NCBI GenBank assembly: GCA_003116995.1
Contig: BDSL01000115.1
Span: 186,001-250,000 of the forward strand
Length of the DNA: 64,000 nt
Origin: Yamagishiella unicocca
Lineage: Eukaryota; Chlorophyta; Chlorophyceae; Chlamydomonadales; Volvocaceae
Direction: 5' to 3'
This document shows positions 13,101 through 24,640 of this stretch, piece by piece; position 1 is the stretch's first letter; each line of letters begins with the position of its first letter. The notes under the pieces are model-generated. The model did not search any database, had not been told where the DNA came from, and worked only from the letters and a program-made list of their open reading frames with translations. Both the position numbers and the translations under genes were made by a program.

Positions 13101-16100
13101 GGAGGTTGAGGGAAAACCCGCTAGGTCGGCACCTGAGACATACGTTGGGTGCTGCAGGGGGCCGGGGTGATGAGAGAATCCGCGAATCCACGGCCGACAA
13201 ACCGAGGGCGGTGAAAGTGACGGTCCAGCGGAGCGGCGCGGCAAGGATAGGCTGCAGGGGGGGGATTTGAGGAAGACCCGTGATGCGAGAAAAAATCCGT
13301 TGCAGGCTGCGGGGGGGGGGTAGGGCCGCGAGCTCGTCCAAGCACGTGACGCGGGAGAAGGAAAGATCATTGGGTGGGAAGGGGAAACCGGTGGATCCAA
13401 CAAGGAGACGGGGCGAGAGGGATAACGCTGTGGGCCCTATGCCGTTTGCCGCTTACGGTACCTTTCACGTGCCGCCGTCTTTCGCTGTGTTCCTCCACCG
13501 GGACCACCCCCACCCCAGCGGCTTGCACCGCCTTTCACATCACGTCGGTCCAGCGGTCCACACTCGCTGGTCGCAACTCCCAACCGTTGGTCGCAACCGC
13601 CCTAATCGTCCCGGCGCACGTGGCGCCTCTATCGCTCGCCGCAGGGCCTCAAGGACGACGCGGGCGAGAAGCTGGTGGAGCTGCCGCCCGACTGGGGCAT
13701 CATGTTGGAGCGCCTGTTTAAGCAACGCAGGGCGGAGTTCGCCACGCTTGAGGGCTGGCTGGGGCCCCGGAGGTTCGAAGGTGGGGGGGGCGGCTTCGGA
13801 GCGGGCGGGAGGGGGGGGCGGGGGCGGCTTCGGAGCGGGCGGGCTGCGAGGAAGACTGAGCGGGCGGGGGGGCCGGGCGGGGAGGAGTAGAGAGCGGGGC
13901 GGGCCGCACTGCAGCCTGCAGGGGGCGGGGGGTTCGAGGAAGATCCGTGGGCGGGGGGGGGGGCTGCAGCGGGCGGGGGGTTCGAGGAAGATCCGTGGGC
14001 GGGGGGGGGGGCTGCAGCGGGCGGGGGGTTCGAGGAAGATCCGTGGGCGGGGGGGGCCCTGCAGCGGGCGGGGGGCCCGGGTCGCTGCAGGCTGCAGTGC
14101 GGCGACCCGCAGTGGGCGTTCCATGGTGCTTGGCCAGGTGCACTGACAGGGGGTAAGATCGGTACGTTGCGGATAATGTGAGCCTTGGCAGTCACCTTGG
14201 TGAGCCTTGGCGATCATCTTGGTGAACCGCCCCTCCCGTCGCTCTGCATGTCCAAGTTGTGCCATCAGCATACACACACGCGCACATACACACACACTCT
14301 CTCTCTCTCTCACGCCCCTCTCCTTCTAGGAGAGTGCTTCGGCGGTCTTTCCGTCAGGGCAGAATAGCCGCCCCTGGCCAGCGTCAGGCCCGTTCAAGTG
14401 TTGTACGGCACACACACATGCACACACATACACACGCACACACACACATACGCATACATACACAAACGCATACATACACACACTCTGCCCCCCGCCCTCA
14501 CTTCGCGCCCCCACTCACTCCCAGACCTGCCCATCAACCAGCTGCCCTCCGAGCACTCCGACCCGCGGGTCGAGGAGGGGCTGAAGCGCATCCGCGAGCT
14601 TGACACCGTGCTGAACGACAAGCTGATTGAGGCGCTGATCAGCCACCGGGAGACCTTCCCGGAGCAGTGGGCGGCGCAGGAGCGGAAGCGACTGGACCGG
14701 CACAGCAAGGGGGTGGAGGAGGCGCTCAAGTAGGTGCCTTGATGGGGGGTCGGGCTGGGGGGCCGGGCTGGGGGGCCGGGCTGGGGGGCTGGGCTGGGGG
14801 GCTGGGCTGGGGGGCTTGTTGCGGCGGGGGGTGCTGCTGCGCCTCCGCCTTCACCGCCATCACTGCTGTGCGCCACCCTACATGAGGACCCCGGGCTGGG
14901 GGGCTGGGGGGCCGGGCTGGGGGGCTGGGGGCCCGGGTCCCATACTTGGGGGGGCATGAGGGGAGACGCGTGGGTCAGCGCTGAAAAGTGAAACCGATGC
15001 TCGGGGGCCCGGGGGTTGGGGCTGGGGGTTCGGGGGGGTGTACCAGCTATCGCTGTGTGGTGGGGTGTAGGAGAGGAGCAGAAGGGGTCCCTCGGAGGGT
15101 TGGGATGTGGGGGATTTAGGGATTTAGGGTTTTAAAACCCTAAAACCCAACTCCCCACCTCCTGGGGGAGGGGCAGGAGGGGGTTCGAGGGAAACCCGTG
15201 GATGTCCGAAAAAATCGTTTAAACCAGAAGTTTTGAGATGCATGCGGGAGAACTGGGTTGGGGATACGAAAGCCGAAGGTCGTAATATGACCTTTGGCGG
15301 CTAAGCTATATCGGCTACGGCGAGACGAAAGGAAGCGAGGACCCCGCGCGACGCACGTAAACTTTTCGCAGAACCGGTTTTGGGCGCTAGCAGGAGAACT
15401 GTGGGAGTTGGTGCGCTATGGGAGAGCGGACATCGCGGTCCGGTCCCAGTCCCAGTCCTAGTCGGAGTCCCAGTCCCGACCCGCCCGAATACCGACCAGA
15501 TGGGGCAGGAGGGGGGGGGTGCGGGGCACCGCAGGAGGGGGTAATGAGGCGCGTTGTGCCCCCTACCGGGGCTGGGACGTACTCGCCGGCTCTGCCCAGG
15601 ACGTGGGCATTGCAAGGCAGTTGGGGGGGGGGGCAGGAGCTCAGGAGGGGGCCGCAAGGAAAGCCCCCGTCGTCGCCCCCAGGAGAGGGCAGGACCTGAT
15701 GTGCTCGTTTGCGAGAGGTTTTGGAGGTGCACAATGCAGTACTGCGCTTGCGGCTCTTGTGCGTGTTGGAGTGATTAAGGCCCACCGGTCCACAGGGCGA
15801 CGCGCAACCCCCCCCCCCCCCCCCCCACCACAGCCACCACTTCACCACCACTTCACCACTTCACCACCACCATCACCACTTCTCCACGACGATCACCAGC
15901 ACCACCACCGCTGCCCCCCATTTCCTATGTCGTGTAACCGGGTCTCCTCCCCAACCCCACCACCAACCCCACTTCTTCTGTTCTAAACGGTTTTTCTTTC
16001 GTACACGGGTTTTTCTTGCAACCACCAACCCCTGCCCCTCGGCCCCACCCCCTCTGCCCAGGCGAGAGCGGCAGAAGCGGATGCGCGCCGCCCGCCTGTC

Positions 16101-19100
16101 TCGCGCGGTCACCTCCCTGGACGGCCCCGCCTCCCTGGCGGGAATGTCGTACGCCGACGATTTGACTTCGCAGGGATCCATGCAGTCCTTGGCCGAGCAG
16201 CCCTCCGTGTACTCGAGGATGTTCGTGCTCAAACCGGAGGTGAGGCAGCGGCGGGGGGTGGATGAGGCAGCGGCAGGCCTGCCAGCGGGAGTTGCTGAAG
16301 GGGTGTGTGTAATGCCGTTTTACTCAACGGGACAGGATAGTTGGCGCATGGGGGCACGCTAGGGCAGGTTATGACGAGAGGAAACCCGTGGGGTTATGAG
16401 GAATGCCATTGGGTCGGGCTGAGGAGAGGTAGATGTGCAGGACGGACGGACGGGCTGGCGGCAGCTCTACAGGTTTAGGCGCCGACATGCCGCGCGTGGC
16501 CTGCCTGCGTGGCCTTCCCTGGCCAGGCAGGTCCCCACCTTGGCAGCTGCTGCCCGCTCAGCCCGTCCTAGCACCACCATGCCGGCTGCCGCCCTACCCA
16601 CAACCAAACGGTTTTTTCAGACATCCACGGGTTTCCCTCGAACCCACAACCACCGCCGACAGCCCTGCACCGTCCTCCCTGCCGCCCTGAACTCCCGCCA
16701 CCACGGCCCCTCCACATCGCCGCCACCGCCGCCCCCCCCCACACACACGCACATTTTGTGTGAATGTATACAGATCACCACCACCACCCTTCGGGCTAGT
16801 GGGAGCCGTGGATGGGCGGGTAGCGTCCGAGCGGACGTCGGCACACACTGGAACACACATACATACACACACACACTCACCCCGCACCCCATGTGTGTGC
16901 ACCCAACGGCCACCCCCCCGCCAGCCCTTCTGTTTTAAACGTTTTTTCGGACATCCACGGGTTTCCCTCGAAACCCCCCGCCCGCCCGCAGGAGGAGGCA
17001 CTGGTGGAGCACGTGCTGCAGCGCAACGACGATGAGGGCACCGCCATCAACCCCTTCGACTTGGACTCCGCCGCCACGTACGGCGGAGGGGCGGTGGGCG
17101 ACGGCAACGTCGCCGCCAACGCCGCGGCCGCCGGCGACGCCGACGTCGACGGCTCCGTCGCCGACGTCGACGACATCGAGCTGGAGCTGGACATGTTGCT
17201 GCCCTCCGCCTCCTGCTGTACGACACCCTCGGCGGCGGCGGCTCCGATGCCTCGGCCGTTTAGCGCCCGGCTGCTGGACCCCGACACCGGCGGTGGCGGC
17301 GCCGGTGGCGGCGGCGGCGGCTCCCGGCCGCAGTCGGCGTCATCGTACTCGATGTCTCGCCCCGGAACCAGCAGTGGCCTGGGCGGCCTGTCAGCCATCG
17401 CATCGGCCGCGCTGCACGGCCACCCGGCGCTGCTGGCGGCGGCGGCGGCGTCGTCGCGCGCGAGCACCTCGGGCGGGCTGCTGCCGGACCGAGTGTACGA
17501 TGACCCACGGGTCGCCGCGCGGGCGCTGCGCGCCATCAACGCGCGGCTGGCGGCCTTCGAGTCGGAGCACCTGTGGGACGAGTCCGGCGGCCTGGCGGAC
17601 TTCAAGTCCCTCACGGAGCGGCCGCCGCCGCCGCCGCCGCTGGCGGCGGCGGAGGCGAGCGTGGCGTCGGCGGGGACGCCGTCGGTGGCGCCGACGGCGG
17701 CGGCGGGGCTGCTTCCGCGGCCGCCGTCGCCGACGCGGAGCGCTCGGTCCGCCGCCGGAGGTCCCGCTGAGAGCCTGAGCGGCGTGTCTATGACGGAAGG
17801 GGGTCAGCGGGACTATCTGAGGGAGGAGCGGGTGGCTAAGGAGCTGGCGGGCAGGTGGGTCGTGGGGGTTTCGAGGGTGACCCGTGGGGGCGGGCGTCGC
17901 GGGTGTGTGTTTCGGGGAAGCGGGGGTAGGAGGAGGAGGAGGAGGAGGCGGGGATGCGGGTTGGGAAAATGCAACCAGACAGCGGAAGCGCTCGGGACCG
18001 AAGTATATATAGGACCGAAGTACCGAGTCATGTGTGGTGGCGGGGCAGTGCTACCGAAGGCAAAGCGGTGGGAAGGAGTCATTGCGCTGGGAGGTGGGAG
18101 CGAGGGGGGCAGCGGGCACGGGCAGCACCCCCGCCGTGCCACCGTCCATCCTCCCTGGACTGCACCGCCGAGCGTTCATCGCGTCGCCACCTGCAGCCCC
18201 CCCTCCTCCTCCTCCCAACATCGCCATCCCACCCAACCGAACATCGCACGCGTGTCACTGTTTCCCTCTATTCGATCTACCCCTCGCGAGGAAATCTGTG
18301 CCCCGGGGGGGGGGGCGTAAAAACCGATTACGCGACATGGATAGGATCGCGGGCGCATTGTCTTCGGACACCTGCGGCGGGAGGCGCTCATCGCCAGCTG
18401 GAGACCTGCACCCGCTCCCGGTCTGTCCACTGAAGAGCCCCCCCTCCCCCTCCTTTTCGCTTAGCCGCCGAAGGTCGACAAACGGCCTTCGTCTTTCGTC
18501 TTTCGTATCCCCAACCCAGTTCTCCAGCATGCATCTCAGAACGTCTGTTCTACACGGTTTTTTCTCGCATCCACGGGTCTTCCTCGAAATCCCCCTTCTT
18601 TTCTGTAAATCCCCCCCCCACACACACACTCGTACCGACCCACCGACCCATCGGCCCCCGCGGCGCCTCATGGCCTCAGGGAGCGCGACGTGGACACCGC
18701 CCTGCGCAGCCTCAAGACCGGCGAGGTGGTGCGGCTGGGGGAGGTGACGCTCAAGGCGCTGGTGGAGCAGTGCCGGCGGTTGCAGGTGGGCGGGGATGGC
18801 CCGGTGGGGCGGGGGAGTTAAGGAAAGCCCGGGGGGGGGGAAAGGGCCGAGAAGACCCGGTTACACGACATAGGCCGGCAGGGGCTGCAAGGAAGACCCG
18901 GGGGCCGGGGGGCCAGCAGGGTCTGGGGGCTGCTGCCAGTGCGAGGGGGGGGGCTAGGGCTTGGGTGTTGAGGAGACGCAGATGTGGACGCTGGAGGAAG
19001 AGACTGGTTGGAAAGCGGTGGGTAGGTGTCACGCCAGCGAGGGTGGTTGGAAAGCGGTCGCTACCCCCCTCGCTCCCCGCTCACATGCCTTTCCGCTGCG

Positions 19101-20943
19101 CTCCGCTCCGCCCCCACCGCCGCATCCCACCACCCTCCCTGGCAGCGAGCCTAAGCCCACACGTCCACCCCCCCGGCTGCGGATTCGCGGATTCTCTTAT
19201 CAACACCCCCCCCCTGCTGCACCTCCCCCCCTGCTGCCGGCATCCACGAGCTGCACCTCCCTCCCCTGCTGCCCTGCCGCCGCCGCCCTGCCGGGCCCGC
19301 AGGAGCTGAACGAGCACCGGCGCAAGATTGAGGAGGCGGAGGCGGCCGCGCGTAAGGCCCAGCAGCAGCGGCAGGCGCTGATGTCCGCCAGCAGCAGTCG
19401 CTCCGGGGTACGTCCTGGTCGGCAGGCAGCGGGGCAGCAAAAGGGTGCTGGCAGGGGCCATCTCCCCCCCATGCGTGTTGCAGCAAGGACGCATCCTCCT
19501 CGTTCCTCCCTCCCCAGTCCCTGCCTGTCCTGAATCCCTTCCTCTCAGTTTCCCGCCTTCCCGCCTCGCCTCCCATAGTCCCTGTCGCGTAAACGGTTTT
19601 TCTGCCACCCCAACAGTCCCTGTAACCCTTATTTTCCGCCTCCCAGCCGTCTCCGCCCCGCCTCCCAGCCCGCCAGCCCGTGGTATGGTACTGCCGCTGG
19701 GGGCCGCGCACTCACCCGCTGGCCCCCCCCTCCCTTCCCCCCTGCGCCCACTATCCTGTCTTTTTCGTGTCAACGGTTCTTTTATGTAAACCCCCCCCCT
19801 CCCGTGCATGTGTGCCCGGCCAGACACCCCGGGGTGGCAGCGGTCCGAGTACCAGCGGTAGCGCTAAGGGGCTGCCCCCGCCCCCGCCGGCGAGGGGAGC
19901 AGCGGCGTCCTCGTCAGCAGACAGCAGCCCCGCCCCCGGCGGCCGGGGCGGAGTGGGCGCGTCCGGAGCTGGCAAAGCAGGTGCTGGGGCCGTAGGGGGG
20001 TCACCCGCAGCAGCACCAATGACGGGGGCAGACCACAGCGCCACAGCAGCGCAGGCAGGCACTGCCGGGTTGGGAGGCAGCCCGTGGGTCGAATCATTGC
20101 GACAGAGAGAACTGGAAAGGTTACGGCCGGGAGGGTGTGTGTGTATGTGTGTAGTGATTGGATAGGATGTGAGCCTCGCCATGAGCGCCACCGCGCATGC
20201 ACACGCACGCACCCTCCCACCACCCACCCTCCCACCACCCACCCTCCCACCACACACCCTCCCACCACCCACCCTCCCCCCCACACACCCTCGCAACGCC
20301 CAGCCGTTGCCTACTGCCGCACGCCACGCCGACACACCAACCGCGCTCCTCTTTTGCTTGATCCCCGGGCTTGCCCCCCGCACCACCTCAACCCCCCCCC
20401 CCCGCACCACCTCAACCCCCCCCCCCGCACCACCTCAAACCCCCTCCCCCCGCACCACCTCAAACCCCCCCGCACCACCTCAACCCCCCCCCCCCCGCAC
20501 CACCTCAAACCCAACCGTCGTTCCACAGGCGCCGCTGGCGGCAGGGCTGGCGGCACGTCGGGCGGTGCAGCAGCAGCAGCAGTTGCCGCCGCAGCAGCAG
20601 CAGCGGCAGGCGGCTCGTCGGCGGCCCAGGGAGCTGGCGCCTCAGCCTCCGGGTCACGAAGAGCCAGCGACCCGGCCACCTCGGCCTCACCCTCCTCATC
20701 AACCACCTCGCTGACCACGCCCGCAGCGGCCCGCGCGTCGGGCTCGGCGGCCGCCGCTGCTCCAGCGGGCAGCAGCGGCAAGGGCGCCAAGGCCCCGGCC
20801 GCCGCGGCCGCCGCGGCGGCGGCACCTGCGTCCGCGAGCACACCGCCCAAGCCCAAGCCGACCGCCAGGGCCGCACCCGCCGCGGCGGCGGCCGCAAGCA
20901 CGCCGGGGCTGTCCGTGGCCGGCCTCTTGGACTGCGGACTGCC

Positions 20944-20974
<31 letters not shown>

Positions 20975-20977
20975 TAG
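7128..20977 (+). CDS. FSIP1-like coiled-coil protein, probable cilium-associated
   Basis: Sixteen exons join in phase: 7128-7191, 7828-7888, 8395-8626, 9191-9283, 9454-9790, 10839-11045, 11650-11825, 12600-12956, 13645-13780, 14525-14729, 16062-16239, 16992-17854, 18680-18785, 19303-19407, 19824-19980 and 20529-20977 (3726 nt, 1241 residues). A helical segment at about residues 560-640 (RVEEGLKRIRELDTVLND, then Arg/Lys-rich) resembles the LDKILAKK helix of FSIP1. A second at about 970-1005 (RDVDTALRSLKTGE...LKALVEQC) matches the FSIP1 pattern REIDEKLKMMK...LKCLLDEC, recalled from the human protein. The rest is Ser/Gly/Ala-rich and likely disordered. The last exon is almost pure Ala/Gly/Ser/Pro and ends in ten or more prolines. 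FSIP1 is linked to sperm-tail and ciliary structures, so a flagellar role is inferred. The start at 7128 is chosen because its exon leaves one base, which exon 2 needs. Confidence 0.75.
7970..8118. repeat. 35-bp minisatellite in FSIP1-like intron 2
   Basis: Four near-identical copies of a unit containing CCCTTCCCTCCTCGCGCTCC lie between exons 7828-7888 and 8395-8626. Confidence 0.9.
9862..9965 (+). repeat. Dispersed repeat R1, diverged copy
   Basis: A copy in the intron after exon 9454-9790, with ATGTTTCGAGCCGTATGCTG in place of the usual ACGTTTTGAGATGCATGCTG. An R3 word (GACAGGATAGTTGG) follows near 10040 in the same intron. Confidence 0.8.
10240..10335. repeat. About 27-bp tandem repeat
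   Basis: Three to four imperfect copies of a unit containing GTTCCTAGGCTCACAGTGGC in the intron before exon 10839-11045. Confidence 0.8.
11085..11190. repeat. About 58-bp direct duplication
   Basis: Two direct copies containing AATGTCAGTGTACGAAAAAC and ACACCGTTTGGAAGAGCCGT in the intron after exon 10839-11045. Confidence 0.85.
11955..12150. repeat. 72-bp minisatellite in FSIP1-like intron
   Basis: About two and a half copies of a unit containing CCAGCAGTGGCGGATGGGGC and CTGGTCGCTACGTGCTGCCA, between exons 11650-11825 and 12600-12956. Confidence 0.9.
13920..14065. repeat. About 46-bp repeat built on an R1 fragment
   Basis: Three tandem copies, each containing GGTTCGAGGAAGATCCGTGG, the start of repeat R1. 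A dispersed-repeat fragment has therefore been amplified in tandem inside this intron. Confidence 0.85.
14268..14485. repeat. CA/CT microsatellites in intron
   Basis: Two runs of (CA)n mixed with CT and ACAT words lie upstream of exon 14525-14729. They translate as His/Thr/Leu-Ser repeats and are not coding. Confidence 0.9.
15113..15149. repeat. Telomere-like inverted words
   Basis: TTTAGGG words run into their own complement (TTTAGGGTTTTAAAACCCTA). The Chlamydomonas telomere repeat is TTTTAGGG, so this is either an interstitial telomere-like insertion or a chance AT-rich palindrome. It lies in the intron upstream of exon 16062-16239. Confidence 0.5.
15181..15391 (+). repeat. Dispersed repeat R1, longest copy
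   Basis: The most complete R1 copy. It includes the CGGCTACGGCGAGACGAAAG and CCCCGCGCGACGCACGTAAA segments that only long copies keep. Confidence 0.85.
18455..18590 (-). repeat. Dispersed repeat R1, inverted copy
   Basis: An inverted copy in the intron before exon 18680-18785. It carries GCCGCCGAAGGTCGACAAAC, then the standard block ending CCACGGGTCTTCCTCGAA. Confidence 0.85.
19741..19782 (-). repeat. Dispersed repeat R3, clear copy
   Basis: The R3 word runs CACTATCCTGTC, TTTTTCGTGTCAACGG, TTCTTTTATG. Related copies occur near 3355, 10017, 10785, 16310, 44465, 58185, 59520 and 62515 on either strand, all in introns. Several continue into GTTGGCGCATGG. Confidence 0.75.
20380..20517. repeat. 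About 22-bp C-rich tandem repeat next to a splice acceptor
   Basis: Six copies of CCGCACCACCTCAA followed by a poly-C run of varying length. The array forms the end of the last FSIP1-like intron, just before the acceptor at 20528. Confidence 0.85.
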
Positions 20978-21774
20978 GGCCGAAGCCCCGTGCCTTGCAG
21001 TTTGATGCCTGTGGTGGAGTGAGGCGTACCCGGCCCAATCTTGTTTTTCGTGCAGCCGGCCAGGTTGCGTTCCTGGGGGGGGGTGGCTGCTGGTGGCCTG
21101 CTGTAAATATCTATATCTAGGACGTCGTGGGCCCCTAGGGGGGCACCTACCGACGGACTGACCGCACTGTAACGGGCAGCTCCCGCCTACCAGGCTGCGT
21201 CGCTTCCACAGCGCCCTGGGCGGGGTACAGGTCTGTCTGCTCCAGGGGGGCTACAGAAAAGAACCGGTTACTCCACATGGGGGTACGGGTCTGTCTGCTC
21301 CAGGGGCGGGGGGAAGCTGTCCGCGGAGGAGCAGTTACACCATCGGAGCACACGCCAGTCCGGGTAGTAAGGATGCACGAAGACGCTCGTCCAAGCAGCG
21401 ATGGTTATGGACCGTTTCCTGTTTAGGACATACTAAACGTTGGTGGTGTTGGAAGGCCGCGCGACTGTTTGACTGACCGCCTCAACACAAAGTAGGATCC
21501 TACTCATCCTATGCCAGTGTGATACCGATACTCTGCTTCGGACGTCTTCGCCATCACCAGACACGGTAGTGCCGGTGCGGGGGCTGCGGAGGGTACCGCC
21601 GTAGGGTAGGGTCCGGCGTCGCTGTTAAAAGGTAGGGTCCGGCGTAACTGTTAAAAGGTAGGGTCCGGCGTAACTGTTAGGGTTTTAGTCCTTGCGGGAG
21701 AGGGGCACCGAAACCATGCGTCAAGGGCCAACACCGCCAGACAGCACATGCTGGCACATGGGTGCCGGTTCGTT
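20978..21774. other. 3' flank of FSIP1-like gene, up to TE-A
   Basis: No gene is seen. It contains the likely poly(A) signal, an R2-like word near 21254 and three direct copies of a 26-bp unit (GGTAGGGTCCGGCGTAACTG) at 21605-21680. The 7-bp target duplication GTTCGTT of TE-A is at 21768-21774. Confidence 0.6.
21102..21106 (+). terminator. Poly(A) signal TGTAA of FSIP1-like gene
   Basis: TGTAA, the usual volvocine polyadenylation signal, lies 125 nt after the stop codon at 20975-20977. Another TGTAA at about 21168 is an alternative. Confidence 0.55.
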
Positions 21775-23062
21775 CAGAGGGTGGGCATGAGGCACTAATC
21801 CACTTATCCGGCGGTCACAGCGGATAAGTCATTTTCTAATCCAAGGGCGGTTTTTAATACTCAGGGCAGCGATCTTAATAAGCCGGGGCCGCCGTTCCAA
21901 TACTCAGGGCAGCAATCCCAATACGCCGGGGCCGCCGTTCCAATACTCAGGGCAGCAATCCCAATACGCCGGGGCCGCCGTTCCAATACTCAGGGCAGCA
22001 ATCCCAATACACCGGGGCCGCCGTTCCAATACTCAGGGCAGCAATCCCAATACACCGGGGCCGCCGTTCCAAAACTCAGGGCAGCAATCCCAATACACCG
22101 GGGCCGCCGTTCCAATACTCAGGGCAGCAATCCCAATACACCGGGGCCGCCGTTCCAATACTCAGGGCAGCAATCCCAATACGCCGGGGCCGCCGTTCCA
22201 ATACGCAGGTCAGCAATCATAATACGCTGGGGCCGCCGTTCCAATACGCAGGTCAGCAATAATAATACGCCGGGGCCGCCGTTCCAAAACTCAGGTCAGC
22301 AATCATAATACGCCGGGGCCGCCGTTCCAAAACTCAGGTCAGCAATCCAAATACGCCGGGGCCGCCATTCCAATACGCAGGTCAGCAACCATACTACGCC
22401 GGGGCCGCCATTCCAATACGCAGGTCAGCAGTCATACTATACCGAAGCCGCCGTTCCAATACGCTGGTCAGCAATCCTAATACGCCGGGGCCGCCGTTCC
22501 AATACGCTGGCCAGCAATCATACTACGCCGGGGCCGCCATTCCAATACGCAGGTCAGCATCCTAATACGCCGGGGCCGTCGTTTTACCCGCTCCGCCCCC
22601 CCCCCTCCCCAGGGCTCAGCTGTGCTCTCTCTCTTTCTCTCAGGCTGCGCACCCAGGCTGTCTGCCTGGTATATCCCCGTCGTAGCAGCTACTGTATCCC
22701 ACTTTCCGCAACCCAACACTGAACATACAGGCTACCGCCCCTCCCACAGGCCACGACCGAAAGCCACCTGTGCCGCGGCCCCTGCCTCCTCGGCCCCCCC
22801 CAGTCTCACGGTTCTTATACAACCCCCCAGTCTCACCAGCCACCCACGTCCACTGACGGACGCTGGCGGCTCTGCGGCCTCCCTCACGGTTCCCGGCCCG
22901 GCCCTCACATATCGTGCACGCGCTTCTGGAAGCGCTGCCGCTCCCGCGCGCTGACAGACGCCGGCTCCGCCGCGGCCCCCGCGGTCTGTGGGTCCAGTAG
23001 CTGTTGCAACTCCGCCGCCCTGGCCTGCTGCTTGCGCTGCTGTGCAGGCGCGCACCCCTCGC
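21775..23062. repeat. Long terminal inverted repeat shared by TE-A and TE-B (TE-A side)
   Basis: About 1.29 kb here is the inverted counterpart of 40129-41196, the right end of TE-B. Shared parts are the end motif, the 43-bp array (longer here) and the last coding exon of the transposon gene. The match breaks at GCGAGGGGTGCGCGCCTGC. Confidence 0.8.
21868..22580. repeat. 43-bp subterminal array of TE-A, about 16 copies
   Basis: Contiguous units contain AATACGCCGGGGCCGCCGTT and a variable CAGGGCAGCAATC or CAGGTCAGCAATC part. There are no unique spacers, so it is not a CRISPR array. Such arrays often bind transposase, which is an inference here. Confidence 0.9.
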
Positions 23063-24640
23063 GTGGCACACCCCGCCCGCCAGCTGCCGCCCGTGCCATC
23101 GCCGGTTGTGCCCCGTCCAGGATGAAGCTGTTCTGGGCACAGTACCGCTGCAGCTCCTACGTGGCAATGTGGTGGCGTGGTTAGGAATGCATAAGCCACG
23201 CCTACTCACTCAGTATGTCGCAGTTTTGCAGAAGAGCCGCAGCCAGGTCAGCGTTCTAGGATACGTGAAGGACAGCAGAAAAGGTGTATCGTACTCGTGT
23301 ATACGCCGCGCGTACGACACTGGTTGCCAAAGAGCAGCTGTAATGGAATAGTTAAGTTCTCACCTCCCATGTCGCCCCAAACACCACTGTCGACCGAGAC
23401 ATCTGTCGTCTCCCCTATTGCCTCACCTCGCCCCTTGTCCACCCTATTGCGTCACCTCGCTTTTGAGCACAACCTGCCCCCCCCGTCGATCCCAGGTCAA
23501 CCCATGCCTGCTCACCCGCTCGTCCTCAGTGTCCAGCGCGTAAGAGCACCCTGCCCGTGTGTCCGGCGCAGGTCGGACGTTGACCACCTGGACGATCTCC
23601 GTGGCGGGGAAGAGCTGGTTTGGATCTGACTCCACCTGGTGGGGCAGGACGTATTGCCACGGCATGCCATCAAAGAATGGCGGACGGAAGGCGTGCGTGG
23701 CGGCGTTGATGCAGTACAAGGAACTGACGCTAGCCCCTTCCACCCAACCCCCATCCTGCTGCCTTCAAAGCCTCAAACGCACCTTGGGGCCGGAGTCCGC
23801 GGAGCTGCACACGGCCAGCTTGGTTGGCGGGGTCAAGGCGGCGAGTGGCCACCAGCACGTTTGCATTTCCGGCCGGGCCGCGCCTTGGGGCACAGGAGGC
23901 CCTCAGTCATGGCCAATCGCACAACCATCTGCATGCCCTTCTTCACCCGCACTGCCACCACGTCCCCGTCCGACATGTAGTCCTGCTCGCCAGGCTCCAG
24001 CATCTTGCCCGCCTCATGTAGGTCAGCGCAGTCAAAGCGGCGAATGCGGTCGCGGCTCTGACGTGGCAGGATGCCGTTGAGGCAGCGCGCCCAGCGAGCA
24101 GGCTCTTCAAGCCCGGATCGTTGGATGCCAGGCGTGACCGCTTTGCAGGGCCGCTGGTAGAGGGCCGCTCGCCAGCATCGTATTCCTCACTGCAGCTGGT
24201 CCCCACCCGTGCAGCCAGGCCGTTATCTGTGGACAATGGGCAGTACGTAGCGTTGGGGCATAAGTAAAAGACAGAAAAGTAGGATCTGAGCCAGTGAGAT
24301 GTGCTGTGCAGATAGCGCGAGGACACGGTGTATCGCCCACGCACTCCCACCACGCCAAGCTCACCCTCCACAGCGGCATCCTCCTCGCCTTCACTTGGCT
24401 GCTCTGGGTCCTCGTCAGCGCCGGCCACGCTCACGCCCGCCACCGCCCAGCGCAGCGGACACGTAGTACAGGAGATGCAGGTGTGTCTCGTTGTACGGCG
24501 CGCCCGGGACCTCAATACGCACGCGTTTATGCCCGAAATACTTTCTAGCCCGTACTCGGCGAGCTTCTCAACTGCCGTGGGGTTGAAGTCGGGTCCGAGG
24601 TGACCATCTCCGCCACAAGCCGCTAAAATCCCCGGTCGCA
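22905..24640 (-). pseudogene. C-terminal part of a transposon protein (TE-A), decayed
   Basis: Coding stretches on the minus strand lie in more than one frame. One near 24150-24230 contains SCSEEYDAGERPSTSG. One near 23880-24080 contains DGDVVAVRVKKGMQMVVRL. One near 23525-23730 contains PPFFDGMPWQYVLPHQ and NVRPAPDTRAGCSYALD. The last, about 23160-22905, contains QRKQQARAAELQQLLD and ends at a stop at 22905-22907. The last exon lies in the terminal repeat and recurs, frameshifted, at 40129-40290. That suggests this is the C-terminal half of the transposase whose N-terminal half survives in TE-B. Frames are not continuous and no family is recognised in this half. Confidence 0.45.

Noticed and set aside
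21868..22580. Array resembling CRISPR repeats
   Set aside because: The 43-bp units are contiguous with no unique spacers, there are no cas genes and the context is eukaryotic; it is a transposon subterminal array.
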